64,000 bases of DNA from Gammaproteobacteria bacterium (GTDB lineage: Bacteria > Pseudomonadota > Gammaproteobacteria > Steroidobacterales > Steroidobacteraceae): positions 22,393-86,392 of the forward strand of contig PLUE01000032.1 in assembly GCA_003164785.1 (NCBI GenBank), in the 5' to 3' direction. The notes beneath the pieces were generated by a model. That model saw only the letters and a list, made by a program, of their open reading frames with translations, was not told the origin of the DNA and searched no databases. This document shows positions 44,135 to 53,350 of the stretch, piece after piece (the stretch's first letter is position 1; each line of letters begins with the position of its first letter). Made by a program: the position numbers and the translations under genes.

Positions 44135-45574
44135 TCAGCGCTGCGCTGCAATGCGATCGCCCGCGTTCCGAGGAAGGCGGTAATAACCCGTCACCGACGC
44201 CAGTACCAGAAGGCCCGCCGCGACGAACGGCCAACGGAAATCGGCCGCCACGAATTGCGATGTCCCGGAAACATTGGAGCCTGAATAATACGCGGACAGG
44301 CGCAGACAGACGGCCCCAAAGGCGACGCCCATGCCAATGGTCATTTGTTGGGCGACGCTCCACAGGGTGCTGGCGGAAGCGGTCTTTGCGTCGCTGACGT
44401 CGGCATAGGCGAGGGTGGCGAGGGTCGTGAATTGCATCGAACGCGCCATCCCATAGGCGAACAGCACGATGAGGATCCAGGCGAGCGGGGATGACGGCGC
44501 CAGCCACGCGAACGCGACGATGGTGAGGGCGGCGATGGTGGAATTGATGGTTGCCACCGTGCGAAACCCGAAGCGATTGAGGATGCGCGTCGTGAAGGCT
44601 TTCATGCCCAAATTGCCGATGGCGGTCGCGAGCAACAACAGGCCGGAGTGAAACGCGGACAACCCGAAGCCAAGCTGGAACAGCAGGGGCGACAGGTAGG
44701 GGACCGCCTCGATGCCGATGCGTGTCGCGGTGCCCCACAAGACCGTGACCGCAAAGGTCGGCAATTGCAGGGTCGAGAGGTCCAGCAGCGGATGCGGTGA
44801 GATCATGAAATGCCGCACGGCGGCGATGCCCACGACGATCCCCGCCAACATGAATCCGGCGGCCTGGGCGAAGCTCGCTCCGTCGCGGCTCGCCAACTCC
44901 GTTCCATACAACAAAGCAATCAGCGCCACACCGCTGAGCAGAAACCCGACGAGGTCCAGGGGTCTCGGCTTGGCGCCGCGCTGGTTCGGAACGATCTTCG
45001 CGATCGCGATCAATGCCAGGCAGCCGAACGGCACGTTGAGGAAAAACACCCAATGCCACGAGGCGTAGGTGGTGATGAAACCCCCGACCGTGGGTCCGAC
45101 GACCGGAGCGACGATCGCCGGCCACGTTATCGTTGAAATGGCCTGCAAAAGCTGGCTCTTTTCCGTATTGCGCACCACGATCATGCGGCCCACCGGCACC
45201 ATCATCGCCCCGCCGATGCCCTGGAGCACCCGCGAGGCGGTGAAGGACGTCAGGCCCCCCGACAATCCGCAGAGCACGGATGCGAGCGTGAAAATGACGA
45301 GGGCGCCGCCATAGACAGTCCTCGATCCGACGCGATCCGCGATCCAGCCGCTGATCGGGATGAACACGGCGAGCGTCAGCATATAGGCCGTCAGCCCTAA
45401 GCTCACGTCGTTGGGGCCGACCGAAAACGAACGCGCCATCTGCGGCAACGCCGTCGCGATGACCGTCGTATCGAGATATTCCATGAAGAAAGTGGCGGCG
45501 ACGATGAAGGGCAGGATGGCGGTCGTCCTGGCGCTGATGGTCATGGGCGCTGCTGGGCTGTTTCGACTCGGCAT
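44135..45574 (-). CDS. DHA2-family MFS multidrug transporter (EmrB-like)
   Basis: Inner-membrane drug/proton antiporter of 479 residues with about fourteen helices. The family motif D1 is visible as MEYLDTTVIATALPQMA near the amino end, then DRVGSRTVYGGAL and GGAMMVPVGRMIV, and GPTVGGFITTYASWHWVFFLNVPFG (the GPxxGG antiporter motif). ATG 45574 with GGAG six bases upstream is chosen. The open frame continues far upstream, but that part is antisense to the M28 peptidase. No periplasmic adaptor (EmrA) is next to it. Confidence 0.9.
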   Translation of the reverse strand: MPSRNSPAAPMTISARTTAILPFIVAATFFMEYLDTTVIATALPQMARSFSVGPNDVSLGLTAYMLTLAVFIPISGWIADRVGSRTVYGGALVIFTLASVLCGLSGGLTSFTASRVLQGIGGAMMVPVGRMIVVRNTEKSQLLQAISTITWPAIVAPVVGPTVGGFITTYASWHWVFFLNVPFGCLALIAIAKIVPNQRGAKPRPLDLVGFLLSGVALIALLYGTELASRDGASFAQAAGFMLAGIVVGIAAVRHFMISPHPLLDLSTLQLPTFAVTVLWGTATRIGIEAVPYLSPLLFQLGFGLSAFHSGLLLLATAIGNLGMKAFTTRILNRFGFRTVATINSTIAALTIVAFAWLAPSSPLAWILIVLFAYGMARSMQFTTLATLAYADVSDAKTASASTLWSVAQQMTIGMGVAFGAVCLRLSAYYSGSNVSGTSQFVAADFRWPFVAAGLLVLASVTGYYRLPRNAGDRIAAQR

Positions 45575-45685
45575 TGAATCTCCGGGGTAGGCGTCTGCCT
45601 GGCATGTTAGCCATCTTGACCCGCCAGGGTGCGAGAAATAACCCGTTGAGTTAGTCTGGTCTACTACGTCCAATGCGGGGTCGAT

Positions 45686-47380
45686 ATGACATTCTTGCGG
45701 AAGGCGGCATTGACATCCCGGCTGTTGGTCGTCGTTGCGGCGATCTGGGGCGCCTCTACCTGGGCGGCGACTGACCCGGCTGCGACTCTCGGTTTCAGTC
45801 CCGACGTGGCGGCCGCCATGCAGAGCATCGACCCGGAACGGATCCGCGCGCACGTGAAGTTTCTCTCGGATGACCTGCTGGAGGGGCGGGGAACGGGCAC
45901 CCGCGGCGGGGATATCGCGGCCAACTATATCGCGACGCAATTCGCGCTGTACGGCCTGAAGCCCGCGGGCGACAACGGCACCTATCTGCAGAAGGTGGCC
46001 TTCACCGGGGTGCTCACGCAGCCGAACTCGTCGATGTCGCTGTTGCCCCTGCACGGCGCGCCCATCGACTTGAAGCTCGGGGACGATTATGTGACCAGCA
46101 ACCAGACGCAGACCGTGAGTGTCGATATCGATGCCCCGATCGTGTTCGTGGGCTACGGTATCGAAGCGCCCGAATACAAGTGGGATGATTTCAAGGGGGT
46201 CGACATCAAGGGCAAGGTGATCTTGTTGATCGTGAACGAACCGCCCTCGAAGGATCCGAAGTTCTTCAAGGCGGAGGCGATGACGTATTACGGGCGGTGG
46301 ACCTACAAGTTCGAAGAAGCCGCGCGCAGGGGCGCCGTCGGGGCTCTCATCATTCACCGCACCGACTTGGCGAGCTACGGCTGGCCCGTCGTCAAGAGTT
46401 CGTGGAGCAACGAGCAGGTTTACCTGGCGAACGACCGGGATCCGAAACTCGAGTCGGCCGCATGGATACAGTTGGATGTGGCGCGCCAGCTCTTTGCCGC
46501 CGCGGGGTTGAAGCTCGAGGACATGATGGAAACGGCGGGAACACGAAAGTTCAAGGCGCGAGAGTTGCCGATCCGCCTCAAGGCGCACGTCGTAAGCAAG
46601 GTGCGCAAGTTCGAGTCTTATAACGTGCTCGCCATGCTGCCCGGCACGGATCCCGGCCCGCCGACCCAGGCCGTCATGTATACGGCTCATTACGACCACC
46701 TCGGCATCGATCCGGCCATGAGCGGCGACAACATCTACAACGGTGCAGTCGACAATGGCACGGGTTGCGGGATCCTGATCGAACTTGCCCGCGCGTTTGC
46801 CCGCTCAGCCGTCAAACCGCCGCATCCGGTGCTGTTCGCATCCGTGACGGCCGAAGAGAAGGGCCTGCTGGGATCGAATTATCTGGGCAAGCACCTGCCC
46901 CTCCCGGCTGCGCAAGTGGCGCTCGACCTGAACTTCGACGCCGTCCCGCCGGAGGGTATCCCGGAATCGGTGAACGTCACGGGCGCCGAACGCACGACCT
47001 TTTATCCGGTGGTCGAGAATACGTCCAAGGCCTTCGGCTTCGAAATTCAAGCGGATGCGGAACCGGGCGCGGGCCACTACTACCGCTCCGATCATTTCAG
47101 CATGGCGCGCGCCGGTGTCCCTGCGTTCTCCATCAATACCGCGTTGAAGTTCGCAGGACACCCGCCCGAGTGGGGCAAGGCGCAACGCGAGGAATATACC
47201 GCCAAGCACTATCACCAGCCGAGCGATGAATACCGCGCGGACATGGACTTCACCAGCGACGCGGCTCTCGCCAAGTTCGGTTTTGCCCTCGGCTGGCAGG
47301 CGCTGACGGCCAAACAGACCGTGGGATGGCTGCCGGGCGACGAGTTCGAGCCGGTCCGGTTGCACGGGGGCGGCCAGTAG
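45686..47380 (+). CDS. M28-family zinc aminopeptidase, exported
   Basis: Peptidase of 564 residues with a signal peptide (about 1-28), a PA-type insert (about 130-250) and an M28 catalytic domain. Metal ligands can be followed: His and Asp in YTAHYDHLGID and GAVDNGTGCG, the Glu pair in VTAEEKGLLGSNY, Asp in DLNFDAV, and His in YRSDHFSMARAGVPAF. It should trim amino-terminal residues from peptides in the periplasm or outside. It stands alone, diverging from the MFS gene and converging with the EamA exporter. Confidence 0.9.
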   Translation: MTFLRKAALTSRLLVVVAAIWGASTWAATDPAATLGFSPDVAAAMQSIDPERIRAHVKFLSDDLLEGRGTGTRGGDIAANYIATQFALYGLKPAGDNGTYLQKVAFTGVLTQPNSSMSLLPLHGAPIDLKLGDDYVTSNQTQTVSVDIDAPIVFVGYGIEAPEYKWDDFKGVDIKGKVILLIVNEPPSKDPKFFKAEAMTYYGRWTYKFEEAARRGAVGALIIHRTDLASYGWPVVKSSWSNEQVYLANDRDPKLESAAWIQLDVARQLFAAAGLKLEDMMETAGTRKFKARELPIRLKAHVVSKVRKFESYNVLAMLPGTDPGPPTQAVMYTAHYDHLGIDPAMSGDNIYNGAVDNGTGCGILIELARAFARSAVKPPHPVLFASVTAEEKGLLGSNYLGKHLPLPAAQVALDLNFDAVPPEGIPESVNVTGAERTTFYPVVENTSKAFGFEIQADAEPGAGHYYRSDHFSMARAGVPAFSINTALKFAGHPPEWGKAQREEYTAKHYHQPSDEYRADMDFTSDAALAKFGFALGWQALTAKQTVGWLPGDEFEPVRLHGGGQ

Positions 47381-47389
47381 CCCCCGATA

Positions 47390-48280
47390 CTACGCTTCCA
47401 ATTTCTGCGGACGCGCGGGTTCGGTGAAAGTCTGCGACTCGCCGACGATGAGGTGAATCGCCACGGCGGCGAAGACGATCGTGCCCCCGATCATGGTGCT
47501 GATGCTCGGGGTTTCACTGAAGGCGAGCCATACCCAGAAGGGCGCCAGGGGCGCGTCCACCGCCCCGATCAAGGCCGTTTCGATGGCGGGCAGTAATCGG
47601 GCTCCATACGTGAACAGGGGCAGCCCGATCGCAAAATTGACGACGCCGAACAGTGCGAGCAGCAGCAGTTCGTGACCGTTGACCGCCATCGGCATGCCCA
47701 AGGGCCACGCGATGATTCCGCTCAACAGGGACGAGATGCATGCGGTCAGCATGATCGGAATGTCGCGATAGTTCCTGGCGATCACCATGGTGCTTGCCAT
47801 GGACCATGTCATGCCGAGCGCCAGCACGTCGCCCAACAGGCCGCCGCCCTTGCCGAACCCGACCATCAGGGCCACCCCGCACAGTGCCACCAGGCTCGCG
47901 ATCACGGAGCTGCGGGTCGGCTTCTCGCGCATCACCAGCCATCCCAGGCCGGCGGCCAGGAAGGGCGCCGTCGCGTAAATCACCGCGACGTTCGCGACGC
48001 TGGTGTGACGCAGCGCGGTGAGATAGCACATCATGCCGGCAGCGGATTGCACGGTGTATAGCCACCCCCGCCAGCCCATGTGTCGGAAGCTATGCCAAAC
48101 GTCTTTCTGCCGCAGCGCGGCCATCACGGCGGCCAGTCCGAGGGCGCCGAAGATTCCCCGCCAGGCGAGCATGGTCCAGTTGTCCAGCGGGATCAGCCGG
48201 GTGAACAGACCGCCCGTGCTCCACGCGACGGCAGAGGCGGAAACCAACATGAATCCCAAACGGTGAGCCGCCTTGCTCAT
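47390..48280 (-). CDS. EamA/DMT-superfamily permease
   Basis: Inner-membrane protein of 296 residues with ten predicted helices in two repeats of five, the drug/metabolite transporter layout. Each EamA half is recognisable: AWSTGGLFTRLIPLDNWTMLAWR and later FGVVNFAIGLPLFTYGARLLPAIETALIGAVDAPLAPFWVW. Such proteins export amino acids or other metabolites; the substrate is not known. The 204 bases between its start and the next gene (48281-48484) contain a short plus-strand frame from GTG 48357 that I do not consider a gene. Confidence 0.87.
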   Translation of the reverse strand: MSKAAHRLGFMLVSASAVAWSTGGLFTRLIPLDNWTMLAWRGIFGALGLAAVMAALRQKDVWHSFRHMGWRGWLYTVQSAAGMMCYLTALRHTSVANVAVIYATAPFLAAGLGWLVMREKPTRSSVIASLVALCGVALMVGFGKGGGLLGDVLALGMTWSMASTMVIARNYRDIPIMLTACISSLLSGIIAWPLGMPMAVNGHELLLLALFGVVNFAIGLPLFTYGARLLPAIETALIGAVDAPLAPFWVWLAFSETPSISTMIGGTIVFAAVAIHLIVGESQTFTEPARPQKLEA

Positions 48281-48484
48281 CTAACGACTCTCATCCGATG
48301 TTCCATCCGACGCGATTGAAGGGGCCGGCATATTACTGGGAACTACGCTGCGGCAGGTGTATTTGCTGGATTATCGTGCCAAGGGGCGCGAGTACGGCGG
48401 CAAGCTGATCGATCTCGCGTCACTCGATCTGCCGCGACGCCAGGGCTTTGGCCGGTCCGTTGCCGGCGGCACCGCGCCCGGAAA

Positions 48485-49720
48485 TCATTGTTTCTCGATG
48501 ACTGCCGTGTCGGTGTTCTCGGCGTGGTGCCGCATCCGCGGCGAGCGTTCATCGATATACATGATCTCGTGCTGGCCGACCTGGACGACATCGCCGTCGT
48601 TCAAATTATGGCGCCGGACGCGCTTGGATTGCACATAGATTCCGTTGGTGCTGTTCAGGTCCTCGATCACGCAGGCGTCGGCCTGGGTGACGATCTGGCA
48701 GTGATGGCGGCTGATGAATTTGCTGTCGATCTGCAGGTCGTTGTCGGGCGTCCGCCCGATGACCAATCGCCCCGTCTTGAGTTCCCGCTCCATCACGGTT
48801 CGGCCTTCGCTGGCGAGCAGGATTCGGCCGACGGGGGGGCCGTGCGTGGCGCTCGGCGGCTGCGGATGCTCCATCATCTGCGGCAGGGGCATTCGATTGG
48901 TCGCCGAGGCGAACTCCACCCACTGGAGTTCGCGGATGGCGGTCTCGAGTTCGGCCACGCTCACGGTGTCTTGATCGCGTCCGAACGCGGCCATCATGCA
49001 GGTGTCGCACAGGGTGTTGATGAGGCGCGGTACGCCCCCGGTATATTTGAATATGATGGGGTAGGTGTCTTCCGCGAAGATGCGACGCCCCTGCGAGCCC
49101 GCCACCTCGAGCCGATGATCGATATACGCGGAGGTCTCCGTCTTGGTGAGGGCGGTGAGATGAAAGCGCAGGCGCACGCGTTGCGCCAGCTGAATCAGCT
49201 CCTGGGAATTCAGCTTGTCGTTGAGCTCCGGTTGACCCGCGAGAATGATGCGCAGCGCCTTTTCCTTGGCGGTTTCGACGCCTGACAGCATGCGAACTTC
49301 TTCGAGCACCTTGTGGCTGAGGTTCTGCGCCTCGTCGACGATCAGCAGGACCTTGCGGCCGCGGTTGTGCTGATCCATGAGGTACTGATTCAGCGTCGCC
49401 AGGACTTCGGGCTTCTTCATGTTGAAGGGCGAGAAGCCGAACTGCACCAGCACGGTTTGCAGGAAGGCGGTGGGCGACAGCTGGGTCTGGTTGATCTGCG
49501 CCACGACCACATCGGTCTGCAGTTCGCGCAGGAACGTTTCGATCAGCGTGGTCTTGCCGGCGCCGATTTCGCCGGTGATGACCACGAAACCATCCGTGAA
49601 CCAGATGGTCGACTCCATGTACGCCTTGGCGCGCGCATGCTGCTTGCTCAAGTACAGGAACTGCGGATCCGGGCTGAGGCGGAATGGCAGTTCATGGAGT
49701 TTGAATAGTTCTAGATACAT
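48485..49720 (-). CDS. ExeA/GspA-like AAA ATPase fused to a C-terminal FHA domain
   Basis: Protein of 411 residues. The first 280 residues are an ExeA-type ATPase: FRLSPDPQFLYLSKQHARA, Walker A GEIGAGKTT at 50-58, Walker B LLIVDEAQNLS, and ILAGQPELNDKL. The carboxyl part is a forkhead-associated domain with GRTPDNDLQIDSKFISRHHC and DLNSTNGIYVQ, which should bind a phosphothreonine peptide. ExeA-type ATPases help assemble secretion complexes or read peptidoglycan; the FHA end would link this to Ser/Thr kinase signalling. No kinase and no other secretion gene lies nearby. Minus strand, with purE-purK further upstream. Confidence 0.88.
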   Translation of the reverse strand: MYLELFKLHELPFRLSPDPQFLYLSKQHARAKAYMESTIWFTDGFVVITGEIGAGKTTLIETFLRELQTDVVVAQINQTQLSPTAFLQTVLVQFGFSPFNMKKPEVLATLNQYLMDQHNRGRKVLLIVDEAQNLSHKVLEEVRMLSGVETAKEKALRIILAGQPELNDKLNSQELIQLAQRVRLRFHLTALTKTETSAYIDHRLEVAGSQGRRIFAEDTYPIIFKYTGGVPRLINTLCDTCMMAAFGRDQDTVSVAELETAIRELQWVEFASATNRMPLPQMMEHPQPPSATHGPPVGRILLASEGRTVMERELKTGRLVIGRTPDNDLQIDSKFISRHHCQIVTQADACVIEDLNSTNGIYVQSKRVRRHNLNDGDVVQVGQHEIMYIDERSPRMRHHAENTDTAVIEKQ

Positions 49721-49782
49721 TCCTTGGGCAGTCTAATGGATTTGCGACGTATCGGCGCAGTCGGAGCTGTTTTAGGTGCGTT

Positions 49783-50880
49783 TTAGGACCATTCGATCAA
49801 CTTGAGCGTCTGGGCCAAGGCGAGGTTTCGGGCCGCCGGGCTGGATCGGACGACCGTACAATGACCAAGTTTGCGTCCCGGTCGGGGCTCCTTGCCATAA
49901 TCGTGGAACGCCAGTCCGTCGATGCCCAGGAGCCGTTCGCGGTCGGGCATGAGACCCAAAAAATTCACCATGACGGTGTGTCCCAGGGCACGCGTGTCGC
50001 CCAACGGCAGGTCGCAAATGGCGCGCAGGTGGTTTTCGAACTGGCTCGTGACACATCCATCGATGGTCCAATGCCCGGAGTTGTGGACCCGGGGCGCCAT
50101 CTCATTGGCGACCAGCTTGCCCTTGACGATGAAGAACTCGATGGCCAGCACGCCCACGTAGGCGAGCGCTTCCATGACTTTCCTCAAGTATCGCCGGGCC
50201 GCCCGTTCGAGCGCGACATTGACGTACGGCGCGATGCTGTAGCGCAGAACGCCGCCCGAATGAGTGTTGGCGGACAGTGGGTAATACACGATCTTTCCCG
50301 CCGCCGAACGCGCCCCGACGAGCGACACTTCGCGCGAAAATACCTGGAATTTCTCGTATATCAGGCCCGTGCCGCCGATGCTGGCCCACGCGGCGTCGAT
50401 GTGTTCCGCATGCCGAATGACGAACTGGCCCTTGCCGTCATAGCCCAGGCGGCGAGTTTTCAGCACGCCGGGAAGGCCGATCTCGCGCGCGGCGCGCAGC
50501 AGATCGTCCTTGCTGTCGACCGTTGCATGGGCGGCGACGGGTATCCTTAAGGAAGCGAACAAGGCCTTCTCGTGCAGTCGGTCCTGTGAGACTTCCAGGG
50601 CCCGGGGGGAGGGGCGAATCGCCGTCAATTTCTCGAGCGGTGCGAGCACCGTGCTCGGCACGTTCTCCCAATCGAAGGTGATGACGTCGCTCTTGGAGGC
50701 CAATTCCGCGAGCCGCCCGGCGTCCTGGAGTTCGCCCAACAATATCGGGGCCACTTGCGCACCGGGCGCATCGGGGCTGCGGTCGAGGAACAGGCAGCGG
50801 AGGCCCAGCGGGTAGCCGGCAAGTGCCAGCATTCGGCCCAGCTGCCCTGCGCCGACGATGCCGATCGTCGAGGGTCTCAA
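49783..50880 (-). CDS. purK: N5-carboxyaminoimidazole ribonucleotide synthase
   Basis: ATP-grasp enzyme of 365 residues that carboxylates AIR to N5-CAIR in purine synthesis. [23 protein letters not shown] opens the fold; [18 protein letters not shown] is the ATP-grasp loop and [18 protein letters not shown] the carboxyl active-site region. It overlaps the upstream purE by 4 bases, the standard purEK operon. Confidence 0.95.
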   Translation of the reverse strand: MRPSTIGIVGAGQLGRMLALAGYPLGLRCLFLDRSPDAPGAQVAPILLGELQDAGRLAELASKSDVITFDWENVPSTVLAPLEKLTAIRPSPRALEVSQDRLHEKALFASLRIPVAAHATVDSKDDLLRAAREIGLPGVLKTRRLGYDGKGQFVIRHAEHIDAAWASIGGTGLIYEKFQVFSREVSLVGARSAAGKIVYYPLSANTHSGGVLRYSIAPYVNVALERAARRYLRKVMEALAYVGVLAIEFFIVKGKLVANEMAPRVHNSGHWTIDGCVTSQFENHLRAICDLPLGDTRALGHTVMVNFLGLMPDRERLLGIDGLAFHDYGKEPRPGRKLGHCTVVRSSPAARNLALAQTLKLIEWS

Positions 50881-51368
50881 GGCTGCCGCGGGTCCGGTTT
50901 GGCGAGCACGGCGGCGGTTTGCGCCGCACGAAACGCATCCAGGGCGATGCGGACTTCGATGAATTCATTGGCGAGGATCGCGGCGGCGAACAGGGCGGCA
51001 TTCTTCGCGCCGGCGGGACCGATGGCGAACGTCGCCACCGGGATCCCGCTCGGCATCTGGGCGATGGACAGCAGCGAGTCCATGCCGTTGAGGCTCTTGG
51101 AGTGAACCGGCACTCCGAGCACCGGAACGGAGGTCTTGGCGGCGGTCATGCCCGGCAGGTGGGCGGCTCCGCCAGCCCCGGCGATGATGGCCTTGAGACC
51201 GCGTTCGCGCGCCGATGCCGCATAGTCGAACAATAGATCGGGCGTGCGGTGTGCGGATACCACCCGCACTTCGTGGGCGATGTTCAAGGCGGTGAGGGTG
51301 TCCGCCGCGCCCTGCATGGTCTCCCAATCCGACGTGGATCCCATGATGATGCCAATGACGACTTTCAT
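50877..51368 (-). CDS. purE: N5-carboxyaminoimidazole ribonucleotide mutase
   Basis: Converts N5-CAIR to CAIR. The 163-residue protein shows [34 protein letters not shown] and [16 protein letters not shown], all class I PurE landmarks, with the active His in SAHRTP. It leads the purEK operon and is preceded 15 bases upstream by darP on the same strand. Confidence 0.96.
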   Translation of the reverse strand: MKVVIGIIMGSTSDWETMQGAADTLTALNIAHEVRVVSAHRTPDLLFDYAASARERGLKAIIAGAGGAAHLPGMTAAKTSVPVLGVPVHSKSLNGMDSLLSIAQMPSGIPVATFAIGPAGAKNAALFAAAILANEFIEVRIALDAFRAAQTAAVLAKPDPRQP

Positions 51369-51383
51369 GGCCGCTTGCCTGCC

Positions 51384-51917
51384 TTAGGCCTGGGTCAGCA
51401 GCTGGCGCAGGAACGCGAAGAGCTCGCGCGCGCCCACGGGCGAGCGCTGCTCGACCTTCTCGCGCTCGGCTTTGTCCAGGAGTCGGAGCAAGGCATCGCG
51501 GTCGATTTTGGGGTATTCCTTGAGCAACTCCTCGACCCCCAACGCCGGTTCGGACAGGAGGCGGTCGCGCCAGCGCTCGATTTGCTGGAAATGTTTGATC
51601 TCCAGGTCGTGTCGCGTCTTGCGTTCGGCGAGTTTGGCCAGCACCGGCTGCGGGTCGATGGTGCGCATCAATTTGCCGATGTACTGGCGTTGACGCACCT
51701 GGGCGCCATGCGACGGCAGGCGCCGCAGGTCGCGCAGCGCGACGAAAAGGGTGTCGGGAAGGCCCAACGCCTTGATTTCCTGATCCGGCAGGGCTGACAG
51801 CTGTACGCCGAGCTCCTGCAGTGAGGCGGCTTCGCGCTTGCGCGCGCTCTTGCTCTGGCGCTGCTCCTCGGTCTCGCCGGACTCGTCCATTTCACTCTCG
51901 CTCGTCATATTGCGCAT
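51384..51917 (-). CDS. darP: Ribosome-associated protein DarP (YjgA, DUF615)
   Basis: Protein of 177 residues that associates with late 50S precursors. The basic, helical sequence with KSARKREAASLQELGVQL, LPSHGAQVRQRQYIGKLMR and DAEREKV-type helices (LLRLLDKAEREKVEQRSP) matches YjgA. The gene diverges from pmbA across 62 bases, the conserved neighbour pair. It may be co-transcribed with purE behind it. Confidence 0.92.
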   Translation of the reverse strand: MRNMTSESEMDESGETEEQRQSKSARKREAASLQELGVQLSALPDQEIKALGLPDTLFVALRDLRRLPSHGAQVRQRQYIGKLMRTIDPQPVLAKLAERKTRHDLEIKHFQQIERWRDRLLSEPALGVEELLKEYPKIDRDALLRLLDKAEREKVEQRSPVGARELFAFLRQLLTQA

Positions 51918-51979
51918 GCTATCACCCAGGTCGGTAGAATCACGGGTTGGTGTCCTCGAAGACAGAGTTGGAGTAGACG

Positions 51980-53332
51980 ATGGCCGTCGTGCCTAGCAAC
52001 CCGTTACGTCTTGCCCCGGAAGACTTGGAATCGATAATCGAACGTGCCCTGGAGGAGGCCCGCTCCCGCGGCGCTTCTCAGGCAGAGGCCGCGGTCAGCC
52101 AGGATACCGGTCTTTCGGTCGGCGTGCGACTCGGCGAGGTGGAAACCCTGGAGCACCAGCGCGACCGCAGCATGGGGATCACGGTGTATTTCGGGCAGCG
52201 GAAGGGGTCGGCCAGCACGGCGGACTTCTCGCTAGACGCCGTCCGGGCCACGGTGGCCAAGGCGTGCAGCATTGCGCGGTTTACCGCGGAAGACACCTGT
52301 TCGGGCCTGGCGGACGCCAATTTGATGGCCAAAACGCCTCCGAATCTGGATCTGGCCTTTCCCTGGAACGTGAGCGCCGACAGGGCCATCGAGATCGCCA
52401 AATCCTGCGAGGCGGCTGCGTTGGCGTTCGACTCGCGGATCAACAACTCCGAGGGGGCATCGGTGAGCACCCACCAGGGGCTGCACGTCTATGGCAATAC
52501 CCATGGATTCGTCGGCGGGTACCCGACGACCTCGCATTCATTGACTTGCGTGGTTCTCGCCGGCACCGGCGAGGCCATGCAGCGCGACTACTGGTACAGC
52601 AGTTCACGCGATTGGCGCGAATTGGAGGATCCGGAGGCCATCGGCCGCGAGAGTGCGCGGCGCACCATCGCGCGCCTGGACCCGCGCAAGCTGAGCACGC
52701 GACGCGCGCCGGTCTTGTTCGTGCCCGAGGTCTCGCGCGGTCTCATCGGGCACTTCACCGCGGCAATTCGCGGCAGCAGCCAGTATCGTCAGTCATCGTT
52801 CCTGCTGAACTCGGTGGGCGAGCAGATATTCCCCGCCGGCTTTTCGATCAGTGAGCGACCGCATATTCCGAAGGCCATGGGAAGCGCGCCATTCGACGAT
52901 GAGGGCGTGGCGACGCGGGATCGCGAATTGATCGCCGACGGGGTCCTCACGGGGTACATCTTGTCGAGCTATTCGGCACGCAAGCTGGGATTGCAGACCA
53001 CGGGGAATGCGGGCGGTGCCCACAACCTCATCGTTGCACCGAACACGGGAGGCGGACTCGCCGAGATGATCAGGCTCTTGGGCACCGGCTTGCTCGTCAC
53101 CGAGTTGATGGGGCAGGGGATCAACATGGTGACGGGCGACTACTCGCGCGGCGCGGCAGGCTTTTGGGTCGAAGGCGGCCAGGTCCAATACCCAGTGGCG
53201 GAGATCACCATCGCGGGAAATCTGCGCGAGATGTTTGCGAATATCGGCGCGGTCGGGGACGACATCGACACGCGCGGCGGCATCCGCGCCGGGTCGATCC
53301 TGCTCAAGGAGATGACCATCGCCGGCGAGTAG
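51980..53332 (+). CDS. pmbA: Metalloprotease-associated protein PmbA (TldE)
   Basis: Partner of TldD, 450 residues. It shares the fold but lacks the HExxxH metal site, as expected. Landmarks include ESIIERALEEARSRGASQAE at the start, NSEGASVSTHQGLHVYGNTHGF, RAPVLFVPEVSRGLIGHF, and GLGLQTTGNAGGAHNLIV-like SARKLGLQTTGNAGGAHN toward the end. It diverges from darP and converges with yihY. Confidence 0.94.
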   Translation: MAVVPSNPLRLAPEDLESIIERALEEARSRGASQAEAAVSQDTGLSVGVRLGEVETLEHQRDRSMGITVYFGQRKGSASTADFSLDAVRATVAKACSIARFTAEDTCSGLADANLMAKTPPNLDLAFPWNVSADRAIEIAKSCEAAALAFDSRINNSEGASVSTHQGLHVYGNTHGFVGGYPTTSHSLTCVVLAGTGEAMQRDYWYSSSRDWRELEDPEAIGRESARRTIARLDPRKLSTRRAPVLFVPEVSRGLIGHFTAAIRGSSQYRQSSFLLNSVGEQIFPAGFSISERPHIPKAMGSAPFDDEGVATRDRELIADGVLTGYILSSYSARKLGLQTTGNAGGAHNLIVAPNTGGGLAEMIRLLGTGLLVTELMGQGINMVTGDYSRGAAGFWVEGGQVQYPVAEITIAGNLREMFANIGAVGDDIDTRGGIRAGSILLKEMTIAGE

Positions 53333-53350
53333 GCGCCGCGACACCGCCGC

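Noticed and set aside
45575..46699. A long amino-terminal extension of the DHA2 transporter reaching 46699
   Set aside because: The extension is antisense to the M28 peptidase; a good ribosome site precedes ATG 45574, where the first helix begins.
48357..48638. A 93-codon plus-strand frame before the ExeA-FHA gene
   Set aside because: Its second half is antisense to the ExeA-FHA gene and its first 45 residues match nothing I recognise; there is no clear ribosome site.
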